A stretch of DNA of 14,221 nucleotides from Myxococcota bacterium (GTDB taxonomy: Bacteria; Myxococcota_A; UBA9160; PR03), in contig JASJBO010000139.1 in NCBI GenBank assembly GCA_030066475.1, positions 1 through 14,221 of the forward strand. The letters are read 5' to 3'. The position numbers were made by a program, and so were the translations under genes. Below the pieces are notes generated by a model. It ran no database searches, was not told the DNA's origin, and saw nothing but the letters and a program-made list of their open reading frames with translations. Shown here one piece after another: positions 8,484 to 14,221 of this stretch (its first letter is position 1; every line of letters begins with the position of its first letter).

Positions 8484-8520
8484 GCTCGCCTGCGGCTCGC
8501 TGCGCGCGCCCTGCGGGCGC
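8484..8520. repeat. Short GC-rich tandem repeat with hairpin
   Basis: GCTCGCCTGCG (8484-8494) is followed directly by GCTCGCTGCG (8495-8504), a tandem pair differing by one base. A hairpin then follows: GCGCCC (8506-8511), loop TGC, GGGCGC (8515-8520). It lies in the spacer just past the DUF299 stop codon. It looks like the kind of palindromic GC-rich unit that recurs between genes in such genomes, but no second copy is present in this window. Confidence 0.4.
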
Positions 8521-8560
8521 TTGCAGGGGGCTTCTGCCGCAGGCTCCCGGCTGCCACGCA

Positions 8561-8588
8561 AGAAGGCCGGCCCGAGGGCCGGCCTTCT
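8561..8588. terminator. Strong bidirectional hairpin terminator
   Basis: AGAAGGCCGGCCC (8561-8573) pairs perfectly with GGGCCGGCCTTCT (8576-8588), a 13-bp stem closed by only two unpaired bases. The outer pairs AGAAGG/CCTTCT give a short purine and pyrimidine flank on both strands. It lies between convergent genes: 89 bases past the DUF299 stop on the plus strand and 20 bases past the RND-exporter stop on the minus strand. There is no long T run, so intrinsic termination may be incomplete, but the position suits a shared terminator. Confidence 0.8.
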
Positions 8589-8608
8589 GCGTCTGGCGTG
8601 GTCGCGAC

Positions 8609-11600
8609 CTAGTCGTCGCGGATGCCGAGATCTCGCTCGCGCTCCTTGTGGGCCTCCAGCGAGGCGCGCTGCTCCTCGGTGAGCAGAGCGGTCGCCACGC
8701 TGGGCCGCAGGATCGAGTAGAAGGCCGGCACCACCGTCATCGCGCCCAGCATGTTGATCACCATCAGGATCACCAGCAGCTGCGCCATCTCGGCCTGGAA
8801 GCGCAGGCTCGAGAAGCTCCACAGGATGATGCCGCCCACGATCGTCGTGGCCGTGAAGCTCACCGCCATGCCCGTGGTGCGCACGGCGCGCCGCACGGCC
8901 TCGTCGATGTCCTCGGTATCGACGACCTCCTGGCGTATCCGGTCCACGATGTAGATCGCGTAGTCGACGCCGATCCCCACGCCCACCGACTGCACCGGCA
9001 GGGTGTTGATGTTGAGGCCGATGCCGCGGATGGCCATGTAGGCCAGCGACAGCATCGTGGCCGTGGCGATCTGGAGCAGGATGATGAACCCGCTCGGGAC
9101 GGACTGGTAGGTCACCGAGTGCAGCACGAAGATCACGAAGAAGATCAGCGAGATGTTCGCGACGTGGCTGCGCTCGACCTCGTCGTTCACCGCGGCCAGG
9201 ATGCCCATGATGCCGCCGGCCATCACGAACTGGACACCGCGCGTCCACGAGTTGGTCGGCTGGTACTTCGGCACCGAGTCGACGGCCTTCATGTCCATCA
9301 CGATCAGGTCGCGCGTGTTGACCGCGACGGCGCGGATGCCGAACTCCTCGCTCTCCCACCACATGTCGACGTCGTCGGGCTCCCAGTCGCCCAGCGAGTC
9401 GGGCCACGAGAACACCTCGCCCTCTTCGATCGAGTCGCGCTGGTCCTCGAAGTCGTAGACCGCGTCGTCGCGGAAGTCCTCGATCCACTCCGGCAGCCCG
9501 TCGGCGGCGTGGTTGGCCAGCACGCTCTCGTAGGAGCCGTTGTCGCGGATCTGCACCTGCAGCGTGTGGGCGCGCGTGGGGAGCAGCGGGCCGAGCATGT
9601 AGTAGAAGGTGTCCTTGAGCCGCTCGGTCTCGAAGAAACCGGCCCCCTTCTCGGCGTGGTCCTTGTCGAGCCGGACGATCACCTCACCCATCGGGTTCTG
9701 CTTGATGAAGGCGTCCGAGGCCATCACCGCCTTGACGATGGTGTCGCCCTTGTGGTCCGGGTAGAAGAAGGCGACGTTGGCGTCCCGGCTGTCGTCGGTC
9801 ATGAACGGGCGCAGGAAGCCGGGGGCGCCGTTGGTGCGGAGCTGGAAGATGACGGTCCGCACCGTGCCTGGATGCTCGGGCACGAACTGCCACTTCGGGT
9901 CGCCGTAGTGGTTCATGCGCCAGTAGCCCCGGATGATCGGGGCGATCGAGACCGAGGCGCCCAGGTTGGTGTAGGAGTCCATCCAGCGCTCGAACTCGGT
10001 GATGCGCTGGATCGGCAGCGGGTCGGCGCTGGCGTTCTCGCGGTCGCCGCTGGTGTAGACCACGAACGAGTCGACGCCCCCGAAGCGCTGCGCGATCTGG
10101 TCGGTGGCGATGTTGAACTCGTGGTCTGGCCAAAGGAGCGGCGAGCCTGGCGTGGCCTGGCCGATCTTCGAGTGGTAGAGCGCCATGTAGGTCGACCCGA
10201 TCAGCAGCGCCACGGTGGTGCCGCCCACGGCGAACTTCCACCTCGGGTGCGTCGTCACCCAGCCGATGAACTGCGTGAAGCGCACCATGATCTTGGGCAG
10301 GAAGTGCTCGTGCTCCTTGGGCGCGGGCAGCATGCAGATCATCACCGGGTGCAGGATCTCGACCGTCATCAGGATCGAGAGCACCCAGAAGGCGCCGAAC
10401 ACCGCCAGGTCGCGCATCTGTGGGATCGTGGTCACCATGATCACCAGCAGCCCGGCGACGTCGGTGATGATGCCCAGCGTCCCCGGCACGATCAGCTCGG
10501 CCATGGCGATGGTGGCGGCCTCGATCTTGGCGGCGTGCGGGTCGCCGAGCTGCGGCGCCAGGATCTCGTAGTCCTCGAAGAAGCGCTCGGCCATCTGCAC
10601 GGTGTGCGAGACCGCGCGCGCCGTGATGATCATCGGGATCACCAGCACCAGTGGGTCGAAGTCGATCTCCATCCAGCCGGTGAAGCCGGCGCCCCAGATG
10701 GCGGTGGCGACCGCCGCGATGAACGGGATCAGCACGCCGTGCAGCCGGCGGAAGTAGGCCAGCAGCAGGCCGAACACCGTGATCACGGTGAGCGCCACGA
10801 ACAGCCCGATCTCGAAGGCGTGCTTCAGGATCCAGCCGACGTGCACCGGCTCGCCCGAGACGAAGACCTGGTGCTTGTCGTCCTCCTCGGCCGCCTTGAT
10901 CTCCTGCACGTGTTGGAAGACGGCCTGGTAGACCTCGGCGCCCGAGAGCCGGTCGGTGACGAAGCCGGCCGTGATCAGCGCCCCCTTCTCGTCCCACGAC
11001 ACCAGGCGCCCGTAGATGAAGGGTGGGTTCTGGAGCACCACCGCGCGCAGTGCGTCGGCCTCCTCCTGGGTCTCCGGGACGCCCTTCATCAGGATGTCCG
11101 AGGTGATCGAGCCGTCGGGCTCGATCTGCACGGCGCGCGTGCTCGAGTGCGCCACCGAGCGGACCTGGTCGTGATTGACCGGGTAGGGTGGGTAGACCTG
11201 GTCGAGCTGCTTGATCACCTGGAGCGGCGAGAGCGTCTCCATCTCCTCGAGGGTCTCGCGCAGCTCCTCGCGCTTCTCGATCTGGCTGTCGTAGCCTACG
11301 CCGTCGAGTGCGCGCGTGATGCGGTGGATCTTCTCGAGCGTCTCCGGATTGAAGATGTTGCCGTCCTCGACGGTCACCCCGATGGCGACGAGCGAGGAGG
11401 TCCCGAACTTCTTGGAGAACTTGTCCTGCGCGTGGATGAACGGGTGGTCCGGCCACTGCGCGCGCGCCGAGGTGTCGACGCGGACCTTCGGGCCCGGCAG
11501 CGGGGTGCCGAGGCCGGTCAGGATCGCGTTCAGGATCGGGTAGAAGAAGAACAGCGTGGAGACGACGAGGAACACCGCCACCGCGTTGCGATTGCGGACG

Positions 11601-11668
11601 ATGAACCTCGCGAACTGCAGGGTCTTCGTGGGGCGGGCGTGGGTTCCGGGGGGCGGTGCTTCGGCCAT
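8609..11668 (-). CDS. RND/MMPL superfamily exporter
   Basis: This inner-membrane proton-driven exporter of 1019 residues has unknown substrate; lipids or hydrophobic compounds are common for MMPL relatives. The layout is the classic duplicated one: TM1 (about 27-50), a periplasmic loop (about 51-283), five TM helices (about 284-447), a seventh TM (about 478-498), a second large loop (about 499-835), then five TM helices (about 838-987). The second half keeps a recognisable RND motif, SVGVGIGVDYAIYIVDR (894-910). The equivalent place in the first half reads IPMIITARAVSHTVQ (344-358) and lacks the Asp. Residues 726-777 are unusually acidic (21 of 52) with five Trp. The ATG start has GAGAGG 5 bases upstream. 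A promoter and leader hairpin lie upstream. No periplasmic adaptor or outer-membrane factor gene is adjacent, so it probably works alone or with distant partners. Confidence 0.92.
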   Translation of the reverse strand: MAEAPPPGTHARPTKTLQFARFIVRNRNAVAVFLVVSTLFFFYPILNAILTGLGTPLPGPKVRVDTSARAQWPDHPFIHAQDKFSKKFGTSSLVAIGVTVEDGNIFNPETLEKIHRITRALDGVGYDSQIEKREELRETLEEMETLSPLQVIKQLDQVYPPYPVNHDQVRSVAHSSTRAVQIEPDGSITSDILMKGVPETQEEADALRAVVLQNPPFIYGRLVSWDEKGALITAGFVTDRLSGAEVYQAVFQHVQEIKAAEEDDKHQVFVSGEPVHVGWILKHAFEIGLFVALTVITVFGLLLAYFRRLHGVLIPFIAAVATAIWGAGFTGWMEIDFDPLVLVIPMIITARAVSHTVQMAERFFEDYEILAPQLGDPHAAKIEAATIAMAELIVPGTLGIITDVAGLLVIMVTTIPQMRDLAVFGAFWVLSILMTVEILHPVMICMLPAPKEHEHFLPKIMVRFTQFIGWVTTHPRWKFAVGGTTVALLIGSTYMALYHSKIGQATPGSPLLWPDHEFNIATDQIAQRFGGVDSFVVYTSGDRENASADPLPIQRITEFERWMDSYTNLGASVSIAPIIRGYWRMNHYGDPKWQFVPEHPGTVRTVIFQLRTNGAPGFLRPFMTDDSRDANVAFFYPDHKGDTIVKAVMASDAFIKQNPMGEVIVRLDKDHAEKGAGFFETERLKDTFYYMLGPLLPTRAHTLQVQIRDNGSYESVLANHAADGLPEWIEDFRDDAVYDFEDQRDSIEEGEVFSWPDSLGDWEPDDVDMWWESEEFGIRAVAVNTRDLIVMDMKAVDSVPKYQPTNSWTRGVQFVMAGGIMGILAAVNDEVERSHVANISLIFFVIFVLHSVTYQSVPSGFIILLQIATATMLSLAYMAIRGIGLNINTLPVQSVGVGIGVDYAIYIVDRIRQEVVDTEDIDEAVRRAVRTTGMAVSFTATTIVGGIILWSFSSLRFQAEMAQLLVILMVINMLGAMTVVPAFYSILRPSVATALLTEEQRASLEAHKERERDLGIRDD

Positions 11669-11724
11669 GGACGCCTCTCTGGGTTGTTCACCGGCGACAA
11701 GTACCAGACGCCCGCGCCGCGGCT

Positions 11725-11760
11725 GCTGTTTCGCCGGTCCGGAGGGACCGCCGCGACAGC
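11725..11760 (-). ncRNA. Structured 5' leader hairpin of the RND exporter mRNA
   Basis: Listed from the plus strand, the segment folds as GCTG (11725-11728), bulge TT, TCGC (11731-11734), CGGTCC (11735-11740), loop GGAG, GGACCG (11745-11750), bulge CC, GCGA (11753-11756), CAGC (11757-11760). That is 14 base pairs interrupted by two 2-base bulges. If the promoter at 11790-11819 is used, the element lies roughly 25 to 60 bases into a leader of about 115 bases. I recognise no known riboswitch. It may be a cis-regulatory or stability element, and its strand is inferred from the promoter. Confidence 0.4.
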
Positions 11761-11789
11761 CGCCCTGGGGGAGGTCGGCACCCTCTGCA

Positions 11790-11819
11790 ACGTTATTGCG
11801 GAGAGTGCACCCGGGTCAA
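11790..11819 (-). promoter_or_regulatory. Sigma70-type promoter for the RND exporter
   Basis: On the minus strand TTGACC (11819 down to 11814) and TAACGT (11795 down to 11790) are separated by 18 bases, close to the consensus -35 and -10 of a housekeeping sigma factor. This is the best such match I found by eye in the window. It sits in one of the few AT-richer patches of the 198-base divergent spacer. Transcription would begin near 11783, giving a leader of about 115 bases. I saw no comparable promoter for the divergent dehydrogenase gene. Confidence 0.55.
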
Positions 11820-11866
11820 GCGCAAGCGGCGAGAGAATCGACCCGCGGGGCCGTGCGAGGCGCCGG

Positions 11867-12847
11867 GTGACGGCCCCGCGTCCGCGCGCCTACGCCACCC
11901 GCGCGCTGCCCGGGGGCGCTCTGGCGGCCGTGGCCTCGGTCGCGGCGCTCGAGGTCTGGCCGGGCCCCGGCCCGCTCCCGGCCGAGATCCTGGAACCGGC
12001 CGCCCGCGACGCCGAGGGCCTGCTCTGCCTCCTGACCGATCGGATCGACGCTGGCCTGCTCGGGGGCTGTCCGAGGCTGCGCGTGGTCTCCAGCATGTCG
12101 GTGGGGGTGGACCACATCGACCTCGTGGCCGCGACCGAGCGCCGGATTCCCGTGGGCCACACGCCCGGCGTGCTCACCGAGACCACGGCCGACCTGGCCT
12201 TCGGCCTGCTCCTCGACGCGGCGCGTCGCATCGCCGAGGGCGATCGCTACGTCCGGGCCGGCGACTGGCGCCCCGAGCGGGTCTGGGAGCCCGACATGCT
12301 GCTGGGGCGCGACGTCCACGGCGCCACGCTCGGCATCCTCGGACTCGGCGCGATCGGCCGGGCCGTGGCGCGCCGCGCGGCGGGCTTCGGGATGCGGGTG
12401 CTGGGCTGGTCGCGGACGCGGCGCGAGCTGCCCGGGGTGGCCTGGCGCCCGCTCGAGGACCTGCTGGCCGAGGCAGACTTCGTCTCGGTCCACGTGGCGC
12501 TGGCGCCGGAGACGCGCGGCCTGCTCGACGCCGCCGCCCTGGCGCGGATGAAGCCCGGCGCCGTGCTGGTGAACACGGCGCGCGGCGGCATCGTGGACGA
12601 GGCTGCGCTGGCCGCGGCCCTGCGCTCGGGCAGGCTGGCCGCGGCCGGGCTCGACGTCTTCGAGCGCGAGCCGCTCGCGGCCTCGAGTCCCCTGCGCGCG
12701 CTGCCCCAGGTGGTGCTGACGCCGCACCTCGGCAGCGCCAGCCGGGCCACGCGGGCGCGCATGGCCGAGCTCGCGGTCGCCAACCTGCTGGCCGGGCTGC
12801 GCGGCGAGCGGCTGCCCCACTGCGCGAACCCGGAGGTCTACGAGTGA
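11867..12847 (+). CDS. D-2-hydroxyacid dehydrogenase (glyoxylate/hydroxypyruvate reductase type)
   Basis: This soluble NAD(P)H-dependent oxidoreductase reduces a 2-oxoacid to a D-2-hydroxyacid. Glyoxylate or hydroxypyruvate is the likeliest substrate, though D-lactate or phosphoglycerate relatives cannot be excluded. The 326-residue protein carries SMSVGVDHIDL (76-86), HTPGVLTETTADLAFGLLLDAAR (98-120), the Rossmann motif GLGAIG (159-164), VNTARGGIVDE with catalytic Arg239 (235-245), DVFEREPL with Glu268 (263-270), and TPHLGSA with His287 (285-291). The Arg-Glu-His catalytic set is complete. WSRTRR (181-186) follows the second Rossmann strand where the coenzyme phosphate would bind, hinting at NADPH. 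I chose GTG at 11867 because GAGG (11857-11860) lies 6 bases upstream and the family homology begins soon after. The frame stays open far upstream, so longer calls should be ignored. The 3' end overlaps the convergent NYN gene by 10 bases. Confidence 0.93.
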   Translation: MTAPRPRAYATRALPGGALAAVASVAALEVWPGPGPLPAEILEPAARDAEGLLCLLTDRIDAGLLGGCPRLRVVSSMSVGVDHIDLVAATERRIPVGHTPGVLTETTADLAFGLLLDAARRIAEGDRYVRAGDWRPERVWEPDMLLGRDVHGATLGILGLGAIGRAVARRAAGFGMRVLGWSRTRRELPGVAWRPLEDLLAEADFVSVHVALAPETRGLLDAAALARMKPGAVLVNTARGGIVDEAALAAALRSGRLAAAGLDVFEREPLAASSPLRALPQVVLTPHLGSASRATRARMAELAVANLLAGLRGERLPHCANPEVYE

Positions 12848-13395
12848 GGCGCGGGACGGCAGCGGTCGACGAACGCCGACGGGCTCAGCACGTGCGCTCC
12901 CCGGTGGCGCGCGCGATCCGCCAGGCGTCGATCGGCCGTCACCACCGTCACGCTGGCCGGGTCGGGCTCCTGGCGCAGCCGCGTCAGCAGCCAGTCGTCG
13001 GCCGGGCGCGCGAACACGACGCGGGGCCCCGCGGAATCGCGCCCGCCCGCCACGTGTTCTCCCAGCTCGTCGGGCGGCGTTTGGTCGCCGTCGAACACCA
13101 CCACCACCTCGGCGCCGGGCTCGTCGAAGGCGCCCGCGAGCGCCAGCAGCCGCTCGCGCGCCGCGGAGCGCCAGAAGCCGACTCGCTCGTCGCCGCGCAG
13201 CACCGCGACGTTGAGCACGTTGAAGCCGTCCACCAGCCAGGTGGTCGGCGCATCGTCGGCGGGGCGGGCCATGGCCCCGGCAGGGTAGGCCGCTCCCTGG
13301 AGGGCGGCCCCTCCGACCAGGGCGAGCAGGCCGAGCCCCACGCAGCCCGCCATCACGCCCGCCGCCTCCAGCGCCTCTCGCACGAATCGTCTCAT
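12838..13395 (-). CDS. NYN (YacP-like) nuclease domain protein with N-terminal hydrophobic segment
   Basis: NYN domains have a PIN-like fold and usually cleave RNA in the cytoplasm. With the ATG at 13395 the protein has 185 residues. The domain shows WLVDGFNVLN (53-62, Asp56 and Asn59), VVVVFDG (97-103, Asp102), PADDW (131-135), and VVTADRRLADRA (151-162, Asp155 and Asp160), the expected acidic metal-binding set. Before it, residues 1-42 read like a signal peptide or anchor: MRR, a hydrophobic run (about 14-36) and AGAMA. An alternative ATG at 13272 would give a plain soluble 144-residue enzyme, and ATG at 13407 a slightly longer one. No start has a good Shine-Dalgarno sequence, although GGAGG precedes a GTG at 13356. 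The gene diverges from the amidase gene and ends inside the last codons of the dehydrogenase gene. Confidence 0.8.
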   Translation of the reverse strand: MRRFVREALEAAGVMAGCVGLGLLALVGGAALQGAAYPAGAMARPADDAPTTWLVDGFNVLNVAVLRGDERVGFWRSAARERLLALAGAFDEPGAEVVVVFDGDQTPPDELGEHVAGGRDSAGPRVVFARPADDWLLTRLRQEPDPASVTVVTADRRLADRARHRGAHVLSPSAFVDRCRPAPHS

Positions 13396-13417
13396 GGGGG
13401 CGAGCATGCCGCGGCCC

Positions 13418-13436
13418 CGTGACGGATCCGGTCACG
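13418..13436. promoter_or_regulatory. 19-bp dyad, possible operator
   Basis: CGTGAC (13418-13423) and GTCACG (13431-13436) form a perfect inverted repeat with a 7-base spacer, centred near 13427. It lies in the short divergent spacer between the NYN gene and the amidase gene, 42 bases before the amidase start codon, where a dimeric regulator could act on both. The GTGA and TCAC half-sites are 9 bases apart, not 6 as in a CRP/FNR site, so the regulator is unknown. Confidence 0.4.
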
Positions 13437-13443
13437 CGCGCGG

Positions 13444-13472
13444 TTGCCGGCTCCTGGGCGCTGGCGTACCCA
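13444..13472 (+). promoter_or_regulatory. Possible leaderless promoter of the amidase gene
   Basis: TTGCCG (13444-13449) and TACCCA (13467-13472) are separated by 17 bases, and the ATG begins 6 bases after the second hexamer. Transcription would thus begin at or near the start codon. The -10 match is weak. The AAGGGGA just before the ATG (13472-13478) is too close to be an ordinary Shine-Dalgarno site, which favours this reading slightly. Confidence 0.3.
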
Positions 13473-13478
13473 AGGGGA

Positions 13479-14221
13479 ATGAGCGAGCCGCTCCGGATCG
13501 GCCTGGTGCAGAGGCGGGCCAGCGCCTCGCCCGACGAGGGCCTGGCGCGCGCCGTCGCCGGCATCGAGGACGCCGCGGCGCGCGGGGCGCGGCTGGTCTG
13601 CCTCCAGGAGCTGTTCCGCACGCCCTATTTCTGCCAGGAGGAGGACGCGGCGCGCTTCGACCTGGCCGAGCCGGTGCCGGGCCCCACCACCGAGGCGCTG
13701 GCCAAGCTCGCGGCGGCGCGCTCGGTGGTGGTCGTCGCGTCGGTGTTCGAGCGCCGCGCCGAGGGCCTCTACCACAACACGGCCGTCACGCTCGACACGG
13801 ACGGCTCGCTGGTCGGGACGTATCGCAAGATGCACATCCCCGACGACCCGCTCTACTACGAGAAGTTCTACTTCACGCCGGGCGACCTCGGCTTCCACAG
13901 CGTCGCCACCCGCGCGGCGCGGGTCGGGACGCTGGTGTGCTGGGACCAGTGGTTCCCCGAGGCGGCGCGGCTCACCGCGCTGGGCGGCGCGCAGCTCCTG
14001 CTCTACCCGACCGCGATCGGCTGGGAGACCGGCGTGCGCCCCGAGTGGGAGGCCGCCGAGCACGACGCCTGGGAGACGGCGCAGCGCGCCCACGCCATTG
14101 CCAACGGCGTGTTCGTCGCCGCCGTGAACCGCGTCGGCGAGGAGGGCCGGCTCACCTTCTGGGGCCAGAGCTTCGTGGCCGACCCCTTCGGCCGCGTCGT
14201 GGCGCGCGCGTCGGCGACCGA
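13479..14221 (+). CDS. aguB: N-carbamoylputrescine amidase, 3' end cut by window
   Basis: This nitrilase-superfamily enzyme hydrolyses N-carbamoylputrescine to putrescine, CO2 and ammonia, the last step of putrescine synthesis from arginine through agmatine. The first 247 residues are present (the family is about 290). The Glu-Lys-Cys triad is visible: Glu44 in LQELFRTPYFCQ (42-53), Lys117 in YRKMHIPDDPLYYEKFYF (115-132) and Cys154 in TLVCWDQWFPEAAR (151-164). FYFTPGD and the QWFPE after the cysteine, with PTAIGWE (177-183), point to the carbamoylputrescine branch rather than to beta-ureidopropionase. I read the protein directly from the sequence; the frame is open to the window end. The start is ATG at 13479. 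The usual partner, agmatine deiminase (aguA), would be expected just downstream, outside the window. Confidence 0.93.
   Translation, partial: MSEPLRIGLVQRRASASPDEGLARAVAGIEDAAARGARLVCLQELFRTPYFCQEEDAARFDLAEPVPGPTTEALAKLAAARSVVVVASVFERRAEGLYHNTAVTLDTDGSLVGTYRKMHIPDDPLYYEKFYFTPGDLGFHSVATRAARVGTLVCWDQWFPEAARLTALGGAQLLLYPTAIGWETGVRPEWEAAEHDAWETAQRAHAIANGVFVAAVNRVGEEGRLTFWGQSFVADPFGRVVARASAT

Noticed and set aside
4968..9488. A 1506-codon minus-strand open frame covering leuS and beyond
   Set aside because: It is a shifted frame of leuS and part of the RND exporter and runs antisense to the DUF299 gene. The true frames carry the HVGH, KMSKS and RND motifs.
4241..12847. A stop-free plus-strand frame of 2868 codons that would encode a giant protein
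   Set aside because: It runs antisense to the membrane protein, leuS and the RND exporter and out of frame through the DUF299 gene. Its translation is a low-complexity mix of His, Arg, Asp, Val and Leu with no domain until the last 326 residues, which are the real dehydrogenase. Long antisense frames are expected at this GC content.
13418..13436. The GTGA...TCAC dyad as a CRP/FNR-type binding site
   Set aside because: The half-sites are 9 bases apart, whereas CRP/FNR sites need about 6, so only an unassigned operator is claimed.
13465..13480. AAGGGGA as the Shine-Dalgarno sequence of aguB
   Set aside because: It abuts the ATG, leaving essentially no spacer, and no later start codon fits the family N-terminus.
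11656..13621. Long open frames on both strands (11656-13422 plus, 11816-13621 minus) across the dehydrogenase and NYN genes
   Set aside because: Arg/Ala/Gly-rich translations without motifs, overlapping genes that have complete catalytic residues. The start of aguB also lies inside the minus-strand frame.
1..14221. A defence island, mobile element or secretion system
   Set aside because: No transposase, integrase, toxin-antitoxin, restriction, CRISPR or secretion gene was found. The one nuclease-like gene (NYN) stands alone beside metabolic genes.

Overview
The window is a GC-rich, densely packed stretch of bacterial chromosome with bacterial-type genes throughout. It contains a bacterial leucyl-tRNA synthetase, a DUF299 kinase/pyrophosphorylase, a Tat-exported DUF1501 protein paired with a DUF1800 protein, a large RND/MMPL exporter and a putrescine-pathway amidase. 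This mix fits a high-GC, probably Gram-negative lineage of the deltaproteobacterial, Myxococcota or Binatota kind. That placement is inferred from gene content, not from a marker search. I see no tRNA, rRNA, CRISPR array, insertion sequence or phage gene.

Layout: (1) 25-2787, plus strand: a DUF1800 gene followed after 15 bases by a DUF1501 gene, evidently an operon for surface or periplasmic proteins. (2) 2903-4894, minus strand: a large multispanning membrane protein, convergent with the DUF1501 gene and lower in GC than its neighbours. (3) 4994-7621, minus strand: leuS. (4) 7650-8471, plus strand: a pyruvate phosphate dikinase/PEP synthase regulatory protein, divergent from leuS with only 28 bases between the start codons. 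(5) 8472-8608: a convergent spacer with a tandem repeat and a strong 13-bp hairpin that probably terminates both flanking genes. (6) 8609-11668, minus strand: a 1019-residue RND exporter with a recognisable promoter and a structured leader. (7) 11867-12847, plus strand: a D-2-hydroxyacid dehydrogenase (glyoxylate/hydroxypyruvate reductase type). (8) 12838-13395, minus strand: a NYN/YacP-like nuclease domain protein whose 3' end overlaps the dehydrogenase by 10 bases. (9) 13479 to the window end, plus strand: a nitrilase-superfamily N-carbamoylputrescine amidase, cut by the window edge.

Most genes are housekeeping or metabolic and do not form one pathway. The clearest functional unit is the DUF1800/DUF1501 pair. 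The most useful non-coding observations are four. The leuS/DUF299 gap has a mirror-image pair of TANNNT hexamers exactly 6 bases before each start codon, suggesting leaderless divergent transcription. The RND exporter has a TTGACC-N18-TAACGT promoter followed by a bulged hairpin in its leader. A CGTGAC-N7-GTCACG dyad lies between the NYN and amidase genes. The RND exporter itself has a very acidic, tryptophan-rich periplasmic segment. I did not find a convincing new defence or mobile system. Very long open frames antisense to these genes are by-products of high GC.
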